A stretch of 5,516 nt of DNA from Bacteroidota bacterium (GCA_013414745.1 CP058707.1:2489540-2495055); one strand, 5' to 3'; shown: positions 1 through 5,061, numbered from the stretch's first letter. The notes: generated by a model from the letters alone, not told the origin. Numbers and translations are program-made.

Positions 1-172
1 AAAAATAAAGAAACTTTTCTTGAGCGACTGAAGGGTTTTAGTTGATACTGCACAAACTGAGAAGCCTAAACGGCCAATTCATATTGAATCAATATCAATT
101 GGAGATGCTTGTTATGGTCAGGCGGTGTATCTTGGGAGAACTATTGTTCACCTTTTGATCCATACACTATGA
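1..172 (+). other. Possible 3' end of an upstream gene (uncertain), or leader region
   Basis: No gene can be called confidently here. One frame reads KNKETFLERLKGF and stops at 43-45. Another is open from 32 to a TGA at 170-172 and reads ...EKPKRPIHIESISIGDACYG... before ending. The two join if one surplus base lies in the GGG/TTTT run at 33-39, which is the same kind of error seen many times downstream. If real, the product would end at 172 and overlap the next gene's ATG (169-171) as ATGA, a common coupling arrangement. I do not recognise the peptide. A run of about 46 open codons is not rare by chance, and the 29-bp palindrome inside it would fit a non-coding regulatory region equally well. 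Confidence 0.2.
74..102. promoter_or_regulatory. 29-bp near-perfect palindrome, candidate operator
   Basis: The arms CCAATT-C-ATATTGA (74-87) and TCAATAT-C-AATTGG (89-102) are reverse complements around a central A at 88. The only mismatch is a C opposite C at 80/96. The centre lies about 81 bp upstream of the ATG at 169. With no real loop and no T-tract it looks more like the binding site of a dimeric regulator than a terminator. The regulator is unknown. AT-rich dyads can also arise by chance, and the site may lie in coding sequence if the upstream frame is real. Confidence 0.4.
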
Positions 173-224
173 AACGCCTCATTCTCTTTATTGTAACTAC
201 ACTTCCGTCAACGTTTTCGCCCAG
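169..224 (+). other. Signal peptide of the giant surface protein (frameshifted)
   Basis: The ATG at 169 reads MKRLILFIVTTL: a short basic start (KR) and a hydrophobic core. That frame then hits TAG. The frame beginning at 210 reads NVFAQ, a typical Bacteroidota signal-peptide end with cleavage expected after the Ala or Gln, and continues into LVVSQAPTGVPLPP and the mature protein. One base is missing between about 202 and 212. This argues for Sec export of the mature protein, consistent with the T9SS signal at the far end. Later alternative starts (TTG 229, GTG 294) are artefacts of the shift. Confidence 0.7.
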
Positions 225-3200
225 TTAGTTGTTAGTCAGGCCCCAACCGGAGTCCCTTTACCACCGGCAACTCCAACGGCCACCCAGGCTTCTGTGGCCT
301 GGTATAGGGGTGGGAATTTACCGACCCCGGGATTCGAAAATATTTTCGGTACCTTTTGGAATAGTGAAGTGCATCATTATACCAATGGGATACGTCGGTT
401 TACCACGTCCACCAATAACGGACTTTCCAATACCGGGTTTAGTACACCGATGCGAGTGGAGATGGTATCAGCATTGCGAATCATGTCAACTCAGCCGCCT
501 TTGCATCCATCGATTTATTTACCGGCACTTCCAACCAAACCTTCCTGCGAATGGGACAGGCCTTTCTGACCCAGACCACAAATAACCGTGTGGAGCAGAT
601 AGCAAATTTTCAGGGTTTTTGGTACAATGCTACGGGGTTGGTAGTTCTGGTTCAGCCGGTATAGCGCAATATAAATGGGCTATCACAGGTACCGAACGAG
701 GGCGATTAGGGAGTAATGGGAAATGGCGTTTCGGTACCACCGGGGCCAACGCGAATAACCGGGTAGAAATTACCTCGGGCATTGGGGACCCCTATTGGCC
801 AACCAATGCAAGTGGTCTGCGTTTTACAAATTTACTGGCTACTTCAGCAACCGTTCCGGTGGGTACAAATGGAGTCAGTAATACTAAAGTACTCACAGTG
901 GATAATAATGGAGATGTGGTTTTAACCAATGCGCTGGGAGGAACATTGAGTGCAAATAACGGACTTCAAATTACTGCAAGTACTGTACAACTTGGTGGAG
1001 ACTGTACCAATCCTGTACAGGTGGCAAATGCCGTATTACTTTCGAACCGAAAAGTGCCCATGAAAGGGTTTTTAGTGTTTGATCAACTGACACCTTAACA
1101 CGGCACCTATTTCGGGCCGGGTTGGGTTTGGTGATTTTCCTCTATACAGCGCCGGGCAATCTGGTTGAAATTACAAAAACACAAGCAGCTAGTGGAGTTC
1201 CATCTGGCATCAGTGGCTTGCGCCTCGGTGATTTACGAAGTGGAGCAGGTGTGAACCCGCCGAATGGGCAGGCATTGAGTGTGGATGCGAATGGGGATGT
1301 CATCCTAGTGCAGGCAGCGGCAGGAGGGGGCAATACGACGATATGCCCTACCATACCAATAAATAACGTGACTAAAAATATTGGTGGTAACACAATCTGT
1401 GAAACAAATATTACCGACTTGAACCCCATTGGCTTTGTGGGAATCAATTTCACCACACCGAATGATGCCTTAGATGTCAACATACTTCCAGGAAGTACTA
1501 GCGGTGATATTGACGTGATGAATCCAACCGGCAGATATGAGATAACTGATAATCCTGTGCTTTGGCACAAAGGGAATATTAATGATTTATTTGTAGGCGT
1601 TGGCGCAGCCCAAAATAGTTCTGTAAGTAATAATAATACCATTATAGGGCATGATGCCAGTAGCCAACAACTGAATATCGGATTTAATCATACCATAATT
1701 GGCGCTGAAGCAGGATACAATCACGCTTTTGGGCATGATTATACTTTTGTAGGCTATCGCTCCGGTTGGGGGCATCCTGGTATTCTCTATACCAATACCT
1801 TTCTCGGGGCTTATTCGGGAGAAATGGAAACCGGTGCAGAAAATACTTACCTGGGATGGAGTGCCGGACAAATCCATCCGGCGGACAAAGTATGCATAAT
1901 ACGTTTGTGGGTCATAGAAGTGGCGCGAATATTAATACCGGTAGTTCAAACACCTTTTTGGGTTATCATAGCGGCCTGAATAATACCATTGGTCATTCGA
2001 ATCTGATGTTAGGTGATTTTGCCGATGCGGGCGCAAATAATTTAAATAATGCCATTGCCTTAGGTTCATTTGCCAACGTTATGAACTCAAACCACATGAT
2101 ACTCGGAAATAATTCGGTGAACGTTGGAATAGGCTTGAGTGGTGATGCTTCGGGGCCGCAGGTCAAATTAGAATTGGATGCCGGTTTATCGGGAACCGCC
2201 GCTGGTGGTAACGGGAATCCGGGGGCCAGTGGATTGCGTTTTCGTGATCGACTGCACTGTCGATTCCTCAGGCAAATCCGGGCACAGGGTACTGTCTTTA
2301 AACTCTTCAGGTGATGTCATTTATGTACCAGGAGGTAGTGGTGGAATTAATTTTTGTACAACCTTTCCACCACCACCCAACAATGTAGTAAAAGCCACTG
2401 CGAATCCGAATGAAGTTTGTCAAACCAATATTACCGATTTGAACCCTATTGGTTTTGTTGGAATCAATAACACGAATCCAAATGATGCGCTCGATGTGAA
2501 TAATCTGCCCGGAAGCACAGGAGATATTGACATAAACAATCCATTTAATCGATATGAAATCAATGATGATCAATTCTTTGGCATAAAGGAGTCACCGACA
2601 ATTTGTTTGTTGGGGTGGGGGCCGGACAACTCACCCCTACGGGTCCAGGTGGTAACGACAATGTCATTATTGGCCATGATGCATATAGTAATATGGCCAT
2701 AGGGGAGCCAATAATAAAAATGTGGTTATTGGTTCACATGCTGCCGATAATTTTTCGTTTGGAGGCGTAAACGATATCGTTTATATCGGGTACAAAGCCG
2801 GTGCAAGTGCCGATGGTGTGAATAATACCTTTGTGGGTTGTCAGGCCGGGATGAATAATGTACCGGGAGCAGATGAAAATGTATTTGTTGGTTGGCACAC
2901 GGGCATGAACAATGCCGGTTTGCACAACACCTTTGTTGGTAATCTGAGTGGCGTTAACAACAATGGATTCCAGAATACTTTTGTAGGAATAGGTAGTGGG
3001 ATGAATGCCGGTGGAATCTATAATGCTTCACTGGGTGGTGGTTCGGGCCCGATCAATAATACCATCAGCAATTCGGTGGCCATAGGCAACAACGCAGTTA
3101 CCATGAATAGTAATCAAATGATACTGGGGTAAATAACGTTAATGTGGGTATAGGTTTAAATACGGATGCTCTCGGACCACAAAATAAATTGGAAATAGAT

Positions 3201-4808
3201 GCAGGTTTATCCGGCACGAATGTCGGAGGAACAGCGAATGTTGGTGCTAGTGGTTTGCGATTTAGAGATTTAACCGCACTCTCTATTCCACAGGCAAATC
3301 CCGGTCCGGGTGTTTTAGCACTTGACCCTCTCGGCGATGTCATTTATGTGAATGCTCCCGCAGGAGTGGTAGCGGAGTCGGAAACTATTGTAATGCGGCA
3401 CCCAATGGATTGATTTTTAACTATGAGGTTCCTACCAACAACTGGATTTACCGCTTTACCGGCCAGGGTACCATTAATGCCGCAACCAAAGAAAATGTAG
3501 TTTCCGTGGGCTATCGTTGCAATCAATTGCCCCCGGCACACTTCAGTGTCTTGGAAGCACAAACCGGAGGACCTACCATCGAAACGTATGCCGGCCATTT
3601 TAAAAACGACAATCAAAGTCAAATTGGTTTCAATTATATCACAGGTGGAGTTTATGCCGAAGCAAGGGCTCCTCAGATAAGTGGTATCGCCAACCCTCCT
3701 GTGAATGTGGGGGCAGTTTGAAGGGTATGGCACCGAGGCCAGTATCGGCGCCTTTGGGCGCATCGCGAAGAACTCTTTGCCTTATCCGAATTCAACGCCG
3801 GCTCCGTTTGGTCGTTATGCCATTGGGGGCGCATTTATGTCTGATACTATGATTACAAATCCTATCGTTCCAGCGGTCTCGAATATCGGAGTTTACGGTC
3901 ATGCCAGCAATTCCAATGTGATGAATGCCGGAGTATATGGCCATGTGCCACTTTCAACAGGAGTGGTGAATGCCGGAGTGTATGGCGAATCACCCATCGG
4001 CCTGAATAATTATGCCGGGTATTTTGTGGGCGATATTCTCATGTTCGGAACAGGAACTGCCATAGGAGGTATCTGGACTCCTTCAGATAAAAATTCAAAA
4101 AGGAAATTCAGGCTATTCCTAACGGAATGGATATTCTGATGCAACTCAAACCAAGCCAATATTTGTATGATACCCAAAACAAAGCCGGCATTCCGTTTCA
4201 AAGTCAACGTCAATTTGGATTTATTGCCCAGGAATTAGAAAGCGTTTTACCCGAGTTGGTGCGCAACAACAATAGACTCGAAACCAAAGACAAAGATGGT
4301 AAAGTAATCACCGAGGCCACACAATATAAAACCGTGAATTACGATGGAATTATTCCCTTTGTAGTGAAAGGTATTCAGGAGCAGCAGGGTGATATTCAAC
4401 AAACCCAAACTGAAGTGGACCAGTTAAAGCAGGAGTTAGAAATTCAGAAAAAGTGAATACCGATTTACTGGATCGATTAACAAAGATTGAACAGATGTTA
4501 CAATCGGGATCCACTCAAAGTAACACAGGAAGTGAGTTTGGGCAATCCGGCAGCAGTGGTGTTGAATCAGAATGTACCCAATCCATTTGCCGAAAAACCA
4601 CCATCCGTTATCAGGTACCCCGCGATGCCCGGGTGGCACAAATTCATTTTCTGAATAACCAGGGCGCCAGCATCAAAGTGGTTGAACTTACGGAGCGCGG
4701 ACAAGGTGAATTGTTGGTTTACGCCGAAGATCTAAGCAGTGGCATTTATACGTATACGCTGGTGGTGGATGGCAAAGTGATTGATACTAAAAAATGATCG
4801 AACATTAA
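169..4808 (+). CDS. Frameshift-disrupted giant surface protein: tail-fibre-like, S74 chaperone, T9SS sorting domain
   Basis: Reading through about 18 one-base shifts gives one protein of about 1,550 residues. The start is ATG 169, because it opens a signal peptide (MKRLILFIVTT...NVFAQ). Order of parts: AWYRGGN head (about 285-460); linker (461-1210); two tandem modules of about 340 residues (1212-2227, 2228-3248), each with NTFVG-type beta-roll repeats; a partial third module (3249-3713); GVYG repeats (3890-3990); S74 chaperone (about 4074-4420); coiled coil (about 4360-4505); T9SS type A CTD (about 4556-4805). The corrected stop is TAA 4806-4808. In known families S74 domains help fold homotrimeric fibres, and T9SS CTDs direct export across the outer membrane, so a secreted trimeric surface fibre is inferred. 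Likely shift sites: 202-212, 456-461, 634-637, 1095-1096, about 1157, 1870-1872, 2248-2250, 2287-2289, 2577-2579, 2702-2705, 3126-3129, 3363-3369, 3709-3713, 4097-4101, 4448-4452, about 4500-4530, 4593-4597, 4789-4794. It may be intact in the organism or a fresh pseudogene. Confidence 0.8.
210..460 (+). CDS. Fragment: mature N-terminus with AWYRGGN head
   Basis: This frame reads NVFAQ, a Pro/Thr-rich stretch, then VAWYRGGNLPTPGF and NIFGTFWNSEVHHYTNG. From memory this AW-x-RGGN...FGT-x-WNS-x...YTNG pattern is typical of the first mature domain of large secreted tail-fibre-domain proteins in Bacteroidota. A naive ORF call would start at GTG 294 and run on to 569. The genuine frame stops making sense at about 458, after TPMRVE, where one base is missing. 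The family signal continues in another frame with DGISIANHVN at 461. Function of the head is unknown; surface or ligand exposure is a guess. Confidence 0.6.
461..637 (+). CDS. Fragment: linker after the N-terminal head
   Basis: The open frame reads DGISIANHVNSAAFASIDLF, then TGTSNQTFLRMGQAF and NNRVEQIANFQGFWYNATG. It is bounded on both sides by frameshifts: a missing base at 456-461, and a missing G in the GGGG at 634-637. Adding that G gives ATGVGSSGSAG and joins smoothly to the next segment. No named domain is recognised. The Asn/Thr/Gly-rich, Cys-free composition matches the rest of the fibre. Confidence 0.55.
619..1098 (+). CDS. Fragment of the surface protein: first SGLR linker module
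   Basis: The genuine frame runs from about 638 to 1094; residues before 632 and the stop at 1096-1098 belong to shifts. It reads AQYKWAITGTERGRLGSNGKWRFGTTG in outline, a form typical of fibre proteins that describe stacked beta-structure, then NASGLRFTNLL (SGLR at 811), KVLTVDNNGDVVLT, a Cys-containing GGDCTNPVQ, and LLSNRKVPMKG. The SGLR...L-x-VD-x-NGDV-x-L pattern recurs at 1212, 2228 and 3249. The apparent stop disappears if one T of 1095-1096 is surplus: the frame then continues LTPNTAPISGRVGFGDFP up to about 1156. No enzymatic motif is visible. Confidence 0.6.
   Translation: MVQCYGVGSSGSAGIAQYKWAITGTERGRLGSNGKWRFGTTGANANNRVEITSGIGDPYWPTNASGLRFTNLLATSATVPVGTNGVSNTKVLTVDNNGDVVLTNALGGTLSANNGLQITASTVQLGGDCTNPVQVANAVLLSNRKVPMKGFLVFDQLTP
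1122..1979 (+). CDS. Fragment: tandem module A with beta-roll repeats
   Basis: The longest fragment. The genuine frame begins around 1158 (NLVEITKTQAASG) and ends at 1870-1872; its last ~35 codons are out of frame. It carries SGLRLGDLR, ALSVDANGDVILVQ, a Cys pair (codons 1344 and 1398) and NITDLNPIGFVGIN. DALDVN, RYEITDN and LWHKG follow, then the start of a YadA-head-like beta-roll (NNTIIGHDA, YTFVGYRSG, NTFLGAYSG, NTYLGWSAG). At 1870-1872 one A is missing; restoring it gives SAGQNPSGGQSMHNTFVG. Module A matches module B in the same order at an offset of about 1,020 bp. The role is structural, probably fibre shaft, by inference. Confidence 0.65.
   Translation: MGLVIFLYTAPGNLVEITKTQAASGVPSGISGLRLGDLRSGAGVNPPNGQALSVDANGDVILVQAAAGGGNTTICPTIPINNVTKNIGGNTICETNITDLNPIGFVGINFTTPNDALDVNILPGSTSGDIDVMNPTGRYEITDNPVLWHKGNINDLFVGVGAAQNSSVSNNNTIIGHDASSQQLNIGFNHTIIGAEAGYNHAFGHDYTFVGYRSGWGHPGILYTNTFLGAYSGEMETGAENTYLGWSAGQIHPADKVCIIRLWVIEVARILIPVVQTPFWVIIAA
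1766..2314 (+). CDS. Fragment: rest of beta-roll A and start of module B
   Basis: The genuine part runs from about 1873 to 2248: NTFVGHRSGANINTGSSNTF, LGYHSGLNNTIGHSN, NAIALGSFANVMNSNHMILG, VNVGIG, LELDAGLSGTAAGG and ASGLRFRD. The N-terminal ~35 codons and the C-terminal LHCRFLRQ stretch are out of frame. At 2248-2250 one base is missing; after it a third frame reads TALSIPQANPGTG, exactly as in the next repeat (3273-3310). At 2287-2289 a G is missing and the frame moves again to VLSLNSSGDVIYV. Repeats of the N-T-F-V/L-G-x-x-S/A-G type resemble the parallel beta-roll heads of trimeric adhesins. Confidence 0.6.
   Translation: MGASWYSLYQYLSRGLFGRNGNRCRKYLPGMECRTNPSGGQSMHNTFVGHRSGANINTGSSNTFLGYHSGLNNTIGHSNLMLGDFADAGANNLNNAIALGSFANVMNSNHMILGNNSVNVGIGLSGDASGPQVKLELDAGLSGTAAGGNGNPGASGLRFRDRLHCRFLRQIRAQGTVFKLFR
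2178..2702 (+). CDS. Fragment: tandem module B, proximal half
   Basis: The genuine frame runs from 2289 to about 2578: VLSLNSSGDVIYVPGGSGG, a Cys pair (codons 2355 and 2418), NITDLNPIGFVGIN, NDALDVNNLPGSTGDIDINN and RYEINDDQFF. This is the same order as module A. A T is missing from TTT 2577-2579. Beyond it, a third frame (2579-2705) reads WHKGVTDNLFVGVGAGQ and NVIIGHDAYSNMAIG, matching LWHKGNINDLFVGVGA in module A. The first ~37 and last ~40 codons of the naive ORF are therefore wrong. No catalytic residues are seen. Confidence 0.6.
   Translation: MPVYREPPLVVTGIRGPVDCVFVIDCTVDSSGKSGHRVLSLNSSGDVIYVPGGSGGINFCTTFPPPPNNVVKATANPNEVCQTNITDLNPIGFVGINNTNPNDALDVNNLPGSTGDIDINNPFNRYEINDDQFFGIKESPTICLLGWGPDNSPLRVQVVTTMSLLAMMHIVIWP
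2722..3132 (+). CDS. Fragment: beta-roll B (NTFVG/SG repeats)
   Basis: In frame from 2706 (ANNKNVVIGS) to 3129. It reads VYIGYKAGASADGVN, NTFVGCQAGMNN, NVFVGWHTGMNN, NTFVGNLSGVNN, NTFVGIGSGMNA, NSVAIGNNAV and NSNQMILG. The spacing between successive F/Y-V/I-G units is about 14-20 residues, as in YadA-head-like left-handed beta-rolls. It is joined upstream if one G is added to GGGG 2702-2705 (AIGGANNKN), and downstream if one G is added to GGGG 3126-3129 (MILGVNNVNVGIG, compare MILGNNSVNVGIG in roll A). A fibre or stalk structural role is inferred. Confidence 0.65.
   Translation: MVIGSHAADNFSFGGVNDIVYIGYKAGASADGVNNTFVGCQAGMNNVPGADENVFVGWHTGMNNAGLHNTFVGNLSGVNNNGFQNTFVGIGSGMNAGGIYNASLGGGSGPINNTISNSVAIGNNAVTMNSNQMILG
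3144..3413 (+). CDS. Fragment: end of module B and third SGLR linker
   Basis: The genuine frame starts near 3130 (VNNVNVGIGLNTDALGPQN) and runs to about 3365: KLEIDAGLSGTNVGG, ASGLRFRDLTALSIPQANPG, VLALDPLGDVIYVNAPAG. It is the counterpart of 2130-2330 in the previous repeat, and shows how that stretch should read. One base is missing at 3363-3369. The following frame reads GSGVGNYCNAAPNGLIFNYE, so the last ~15 codons of this fragment and its TGA at 3411-3413 are spurious. Confidence 0.6.
   Translation: MGIGLNTDALGPQNKLEIDAGLSGTNVGGTANVGASGLRFRDLTALSIPQANPGPGVLALDPLGDVIYVNAPAGVVAESETIVMRHPMD
3410..3721 (+). CDS. Fragment: domain following the tandem modules
   Basis: In frame from about 3368 (GSGVGNYCNAAPNGL) to 3709: IFNYEVPTNNWIYRFTGQG, NAATKENVVSVGYRCNQLPP, FSVLEAQTGGPTIETYAGHF, IGFNYITGGVYAEARA and ANPPVNVG. 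It holds two of the protein's few cysteines. The pattern of short alternating hydrophobic/polar strands with Gly turns suggests a beta-rich fibre domain just before the GVYG repeats; I know no specific name. A surplus G in the GGGGG at 3709-3713 creates the premature TGA. Removing it gives VNVGQFEGYGTEASIGAFG. Confidence 0.6.
   Translation: MIFNYEVPTNNWIYRFTGQGTINAATKENVVSVGYRCNQLPPAHFSVLEAQTGGPTIETYAGHFKNDNQSQIGFNYITGGVYAEARAPQISGIANPPVNVGAV
3705..4139 (+). CDS. Fragment: GVYG repeats and start of S74 chaperone
   Basis: In frame from 3714 to 4100: QFEGYGTEASIGAFGRIA, APFGRYAIGGAFMSD, then three GVYG units (NIGVYGHAS, NAGVYGHVP, NAGVYGESP), NNYAGYFVGDILMFGTG and WTPSDKNSK. GVYG and AGYFVGD stretches commonly precede intramolecular chaperone domains. 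The chaperone starts at PSDKNSK: Ser codon 4083-4085 and Lys codon 4098-4100 are five residues apart, the spacing of the Ser-Lys dyad that cleaves S74/ICA proteins. One A is missing from the run at 4097-4101, so the fragment runs into an incorrect tail ending at 4139. Confidence 0.7.
   Translation: MWGQFEGYGTEASIGAFGRIAKNSLPYPNSTPAPFGRYAIGGAFMSDTMITNPIVPAVSNIGVYGHASNSNVMNAGVYGHVPLSTGVVNAGVYGESPIGLNNYAGYFVGDILMFGTGTAIGGIWTPSDKNSKRKFRLFLTEWIF
4127..4456 (+). CDS. Fragment: S74 intramolecular chaperone domain
   Basis: The genuine frame extends upstream to 4103 (EIQAIPNGMDILMQLKP), so the ATG here is internal. It reads LKPSQYLYDTQNKAG, RQFGFIAQELESVLPELV, KTVNYDGIIPFVVKGIQ and then a Gln-rich helix. 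K-P-x-x-Y-x-Y, GFIAQE-x-E-x-V-x-PELV and V-NYDGI-I-P are the hallmark motifs of the chaperone of endosialidase family. In known members this domain trimerises, folds the beta-fibre, and is then cut off by its own Ser-Lys dyad (here 4083 and 4098). The TGA at 4454 is explained by one A missing from AAAAA 4448-4452, restoring QKKVNTDLLDRL. Confidence 0.8.
   Translation: MDILMQLKPSQYLYDTQNKAGIPFQSQRQFGFIAQELESVLPELVRNNNRLETKDKDGKVITEATQYKTVNYDGIIPFVVKGIQEQQGDIQQTQTEVDQLKQELEIQKK
4453..4797 (+). CDS. Fragment: coiled coil and T9SS type A C-terminal domain
   Basis: The first part (NTDLLDRLTKIEQMLQ) continues the coiled coil that follows the chaperone. In the middle the naive frame is wrong. From about 4530 to 4597 the correct frame is the one reading VSLGNPAAVVLNQNVPNPF and AEK. 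A surplus base around 4500-4530 (perhaps GGG 4506-4508) and a missing A at 4593-4597 bracket it. The frame then resumes as TTIRYQVPRDARVAQIHFL...SGIYTYTLVVDGKVIDTKK. This is a full T9SS type A sorting domain, read by the outer-membrane PorU/PorV machinery in studied Bacteroidota. Adding one A at 4789-4794 extends the end to DTKKMIEH with TAA at 4806-4808. Confidence 0.75.
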   Translation: MNTDLLDRLTKIEQMLQSGSTQSNTGSEFGQSGSSGVESECTQSICRKTTIRYQVPRDARVAQIHFLNNQGASIKVVELTERGQGELLVYAEDLSSGIYTYTLVVDGKVIDTKK

Positions 4809-4826
4809 TTGTCTTTTTGCATTCGG

Positions 4827-4916
4827 GCGCCTTTCCGGCTATTCGCTCATAGTCCCTTCTTGTCTGGTCATCAACGACTAGACAAGAAGGGAGCTATCCG
4901 CTGCTATCCGGGGCGC
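4827..4916. repeat. 90-nt compound inverted repeat, candidate dispersed intergenic element
   Basis: Outer arms GCGCC (4827-4831) and GGCGC (4912-4916) pair. Inside them CCGG (4835-4838) pairs with CCGG (4908-4911), leaving TTT as a bulge. An inner stem at 4849-4897 completes the structure. The right side carries GCTATCCG twice (4893-4900, 4903-4910), echoed on the left by GGCTATTCG (4837-4845). From memory, Bacteroidota genomes carry intergenic elements with this layout (CCGCTATCC-type arms around a variable hairpin). That similarity is unverified. Confidence 0.45.
4853..4892. terminator. Strong hairpin, candidate bidirectional transcription terminator
   Basis: A 17-bp stem (4853-4869 with 4876-4892) has one G-T wobble (4866/4879) and a 6-nt loop, ATCAAC. 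It extends by ATAG/CTAT (4849-4852 with 4894-4897) past a single bulged G at 4893. It lies 45 bp after the corrected stop of the surface protein and ahead of the atpD promoter, where termination would be expected. No T-tract follows on either strand, so it is not a canonical intrinsic terminator. mRNA 3'-end protection is an alternative role. Confidence 0.4.
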
Positions 4917-5030
4917 AGTACCCTGTGCATGATCGGGTAGGCCATGGCATTCACGCAAAAGCCGATGGACAAAAGTTCAGACAACCTGCTCTTCTTTTCC
5001 ACAGACTACCAAGATTCAACGTGGCTTTAG

Positions 5031-5061
5031 TTTGATTTCTGAAACACAGCACTTACCTTTG
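5031..5061 (+). promoter_or_regulatory. Bacteroidota-type promoter of atpD
   Basis: TTTG at 5031-5034 and TACCTTTG at 5054-5061 match the Bacteroidota sigma-ABfr consensus (-33 TTTG, -7 TAnnTTTG) exactly, with a 19-bp spacer. Transcription would start near 5067-5069, giving a leader of about 40 nt. That leader ends in the A/T-rich TTATAAATAAATTACAT with no Shine-Dalgarno sequence, as is usual in this phylum. Confidence 0.75.

Larger units (their letters stand above)
1212..3248 (+). repeat. Two tandem ~1.02-kb coding modules, partial third copy
   Basis: SGLR-coding starts lie at 1212, 2228 and 3249, spaced 1,016 and 1,021 bp. Each full unit has the same order: SGLR linker, NGDV/GDV strand, Cys pair, NITDLNPIGFVGIN, NDALDVN, RYEI, WHKG, NLFVGVGA, beta-roll, MILG, VNVGIG, L-x-LDAGLSGT. 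The copies are clearly alike in DNA (for example around 1405-1475 and 2425-2495) but diverged, so the duplication is not recent. A related SGLR linker sits at 811 without the rest of the module. Confidence 0.75.

Noticed and set aside
128..135. TATCTTGG as a -7 box for the surface gene
   Set aside because: It differs from TAnnTTTG at one position and no TTTG lies at the required distance upstream.
229..585. 118-codon plus-strand frame starting at TTG
   Set aside because: The neighbouring frame carries the family sequence (NVFAQ, AWYRGGN); this one reads Arg/Pro/His-rich noise.
1142..1642. 166-codon open frame on the minus strand
   Set aside because: It is antisense to module A, has no recognisable domain, and has the composition expected of a mirror of Asn/Gly-rich coding sequence.
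1632..3150. CRISPR array or non-coding tandem repeat
   Set aside because: The repetition is at protein level with variable spacing and diverged DNA; there are no identical repeats with unique spacers.
3890..4456. Prophage tail-fibre gene
   Set aside because: S74 domains are common in phage fibres, but the signal peptide and T9SS CTD mark this as a cellular secreted protein, and no phage genes flank it.
169..4808. Programmed frameshifting or phase variation
   Set aside because: About 18 scattered sites without slippery heptamers, stop-adjacent pseudoknots or long simple repeats cannot be explained by either mechanism.
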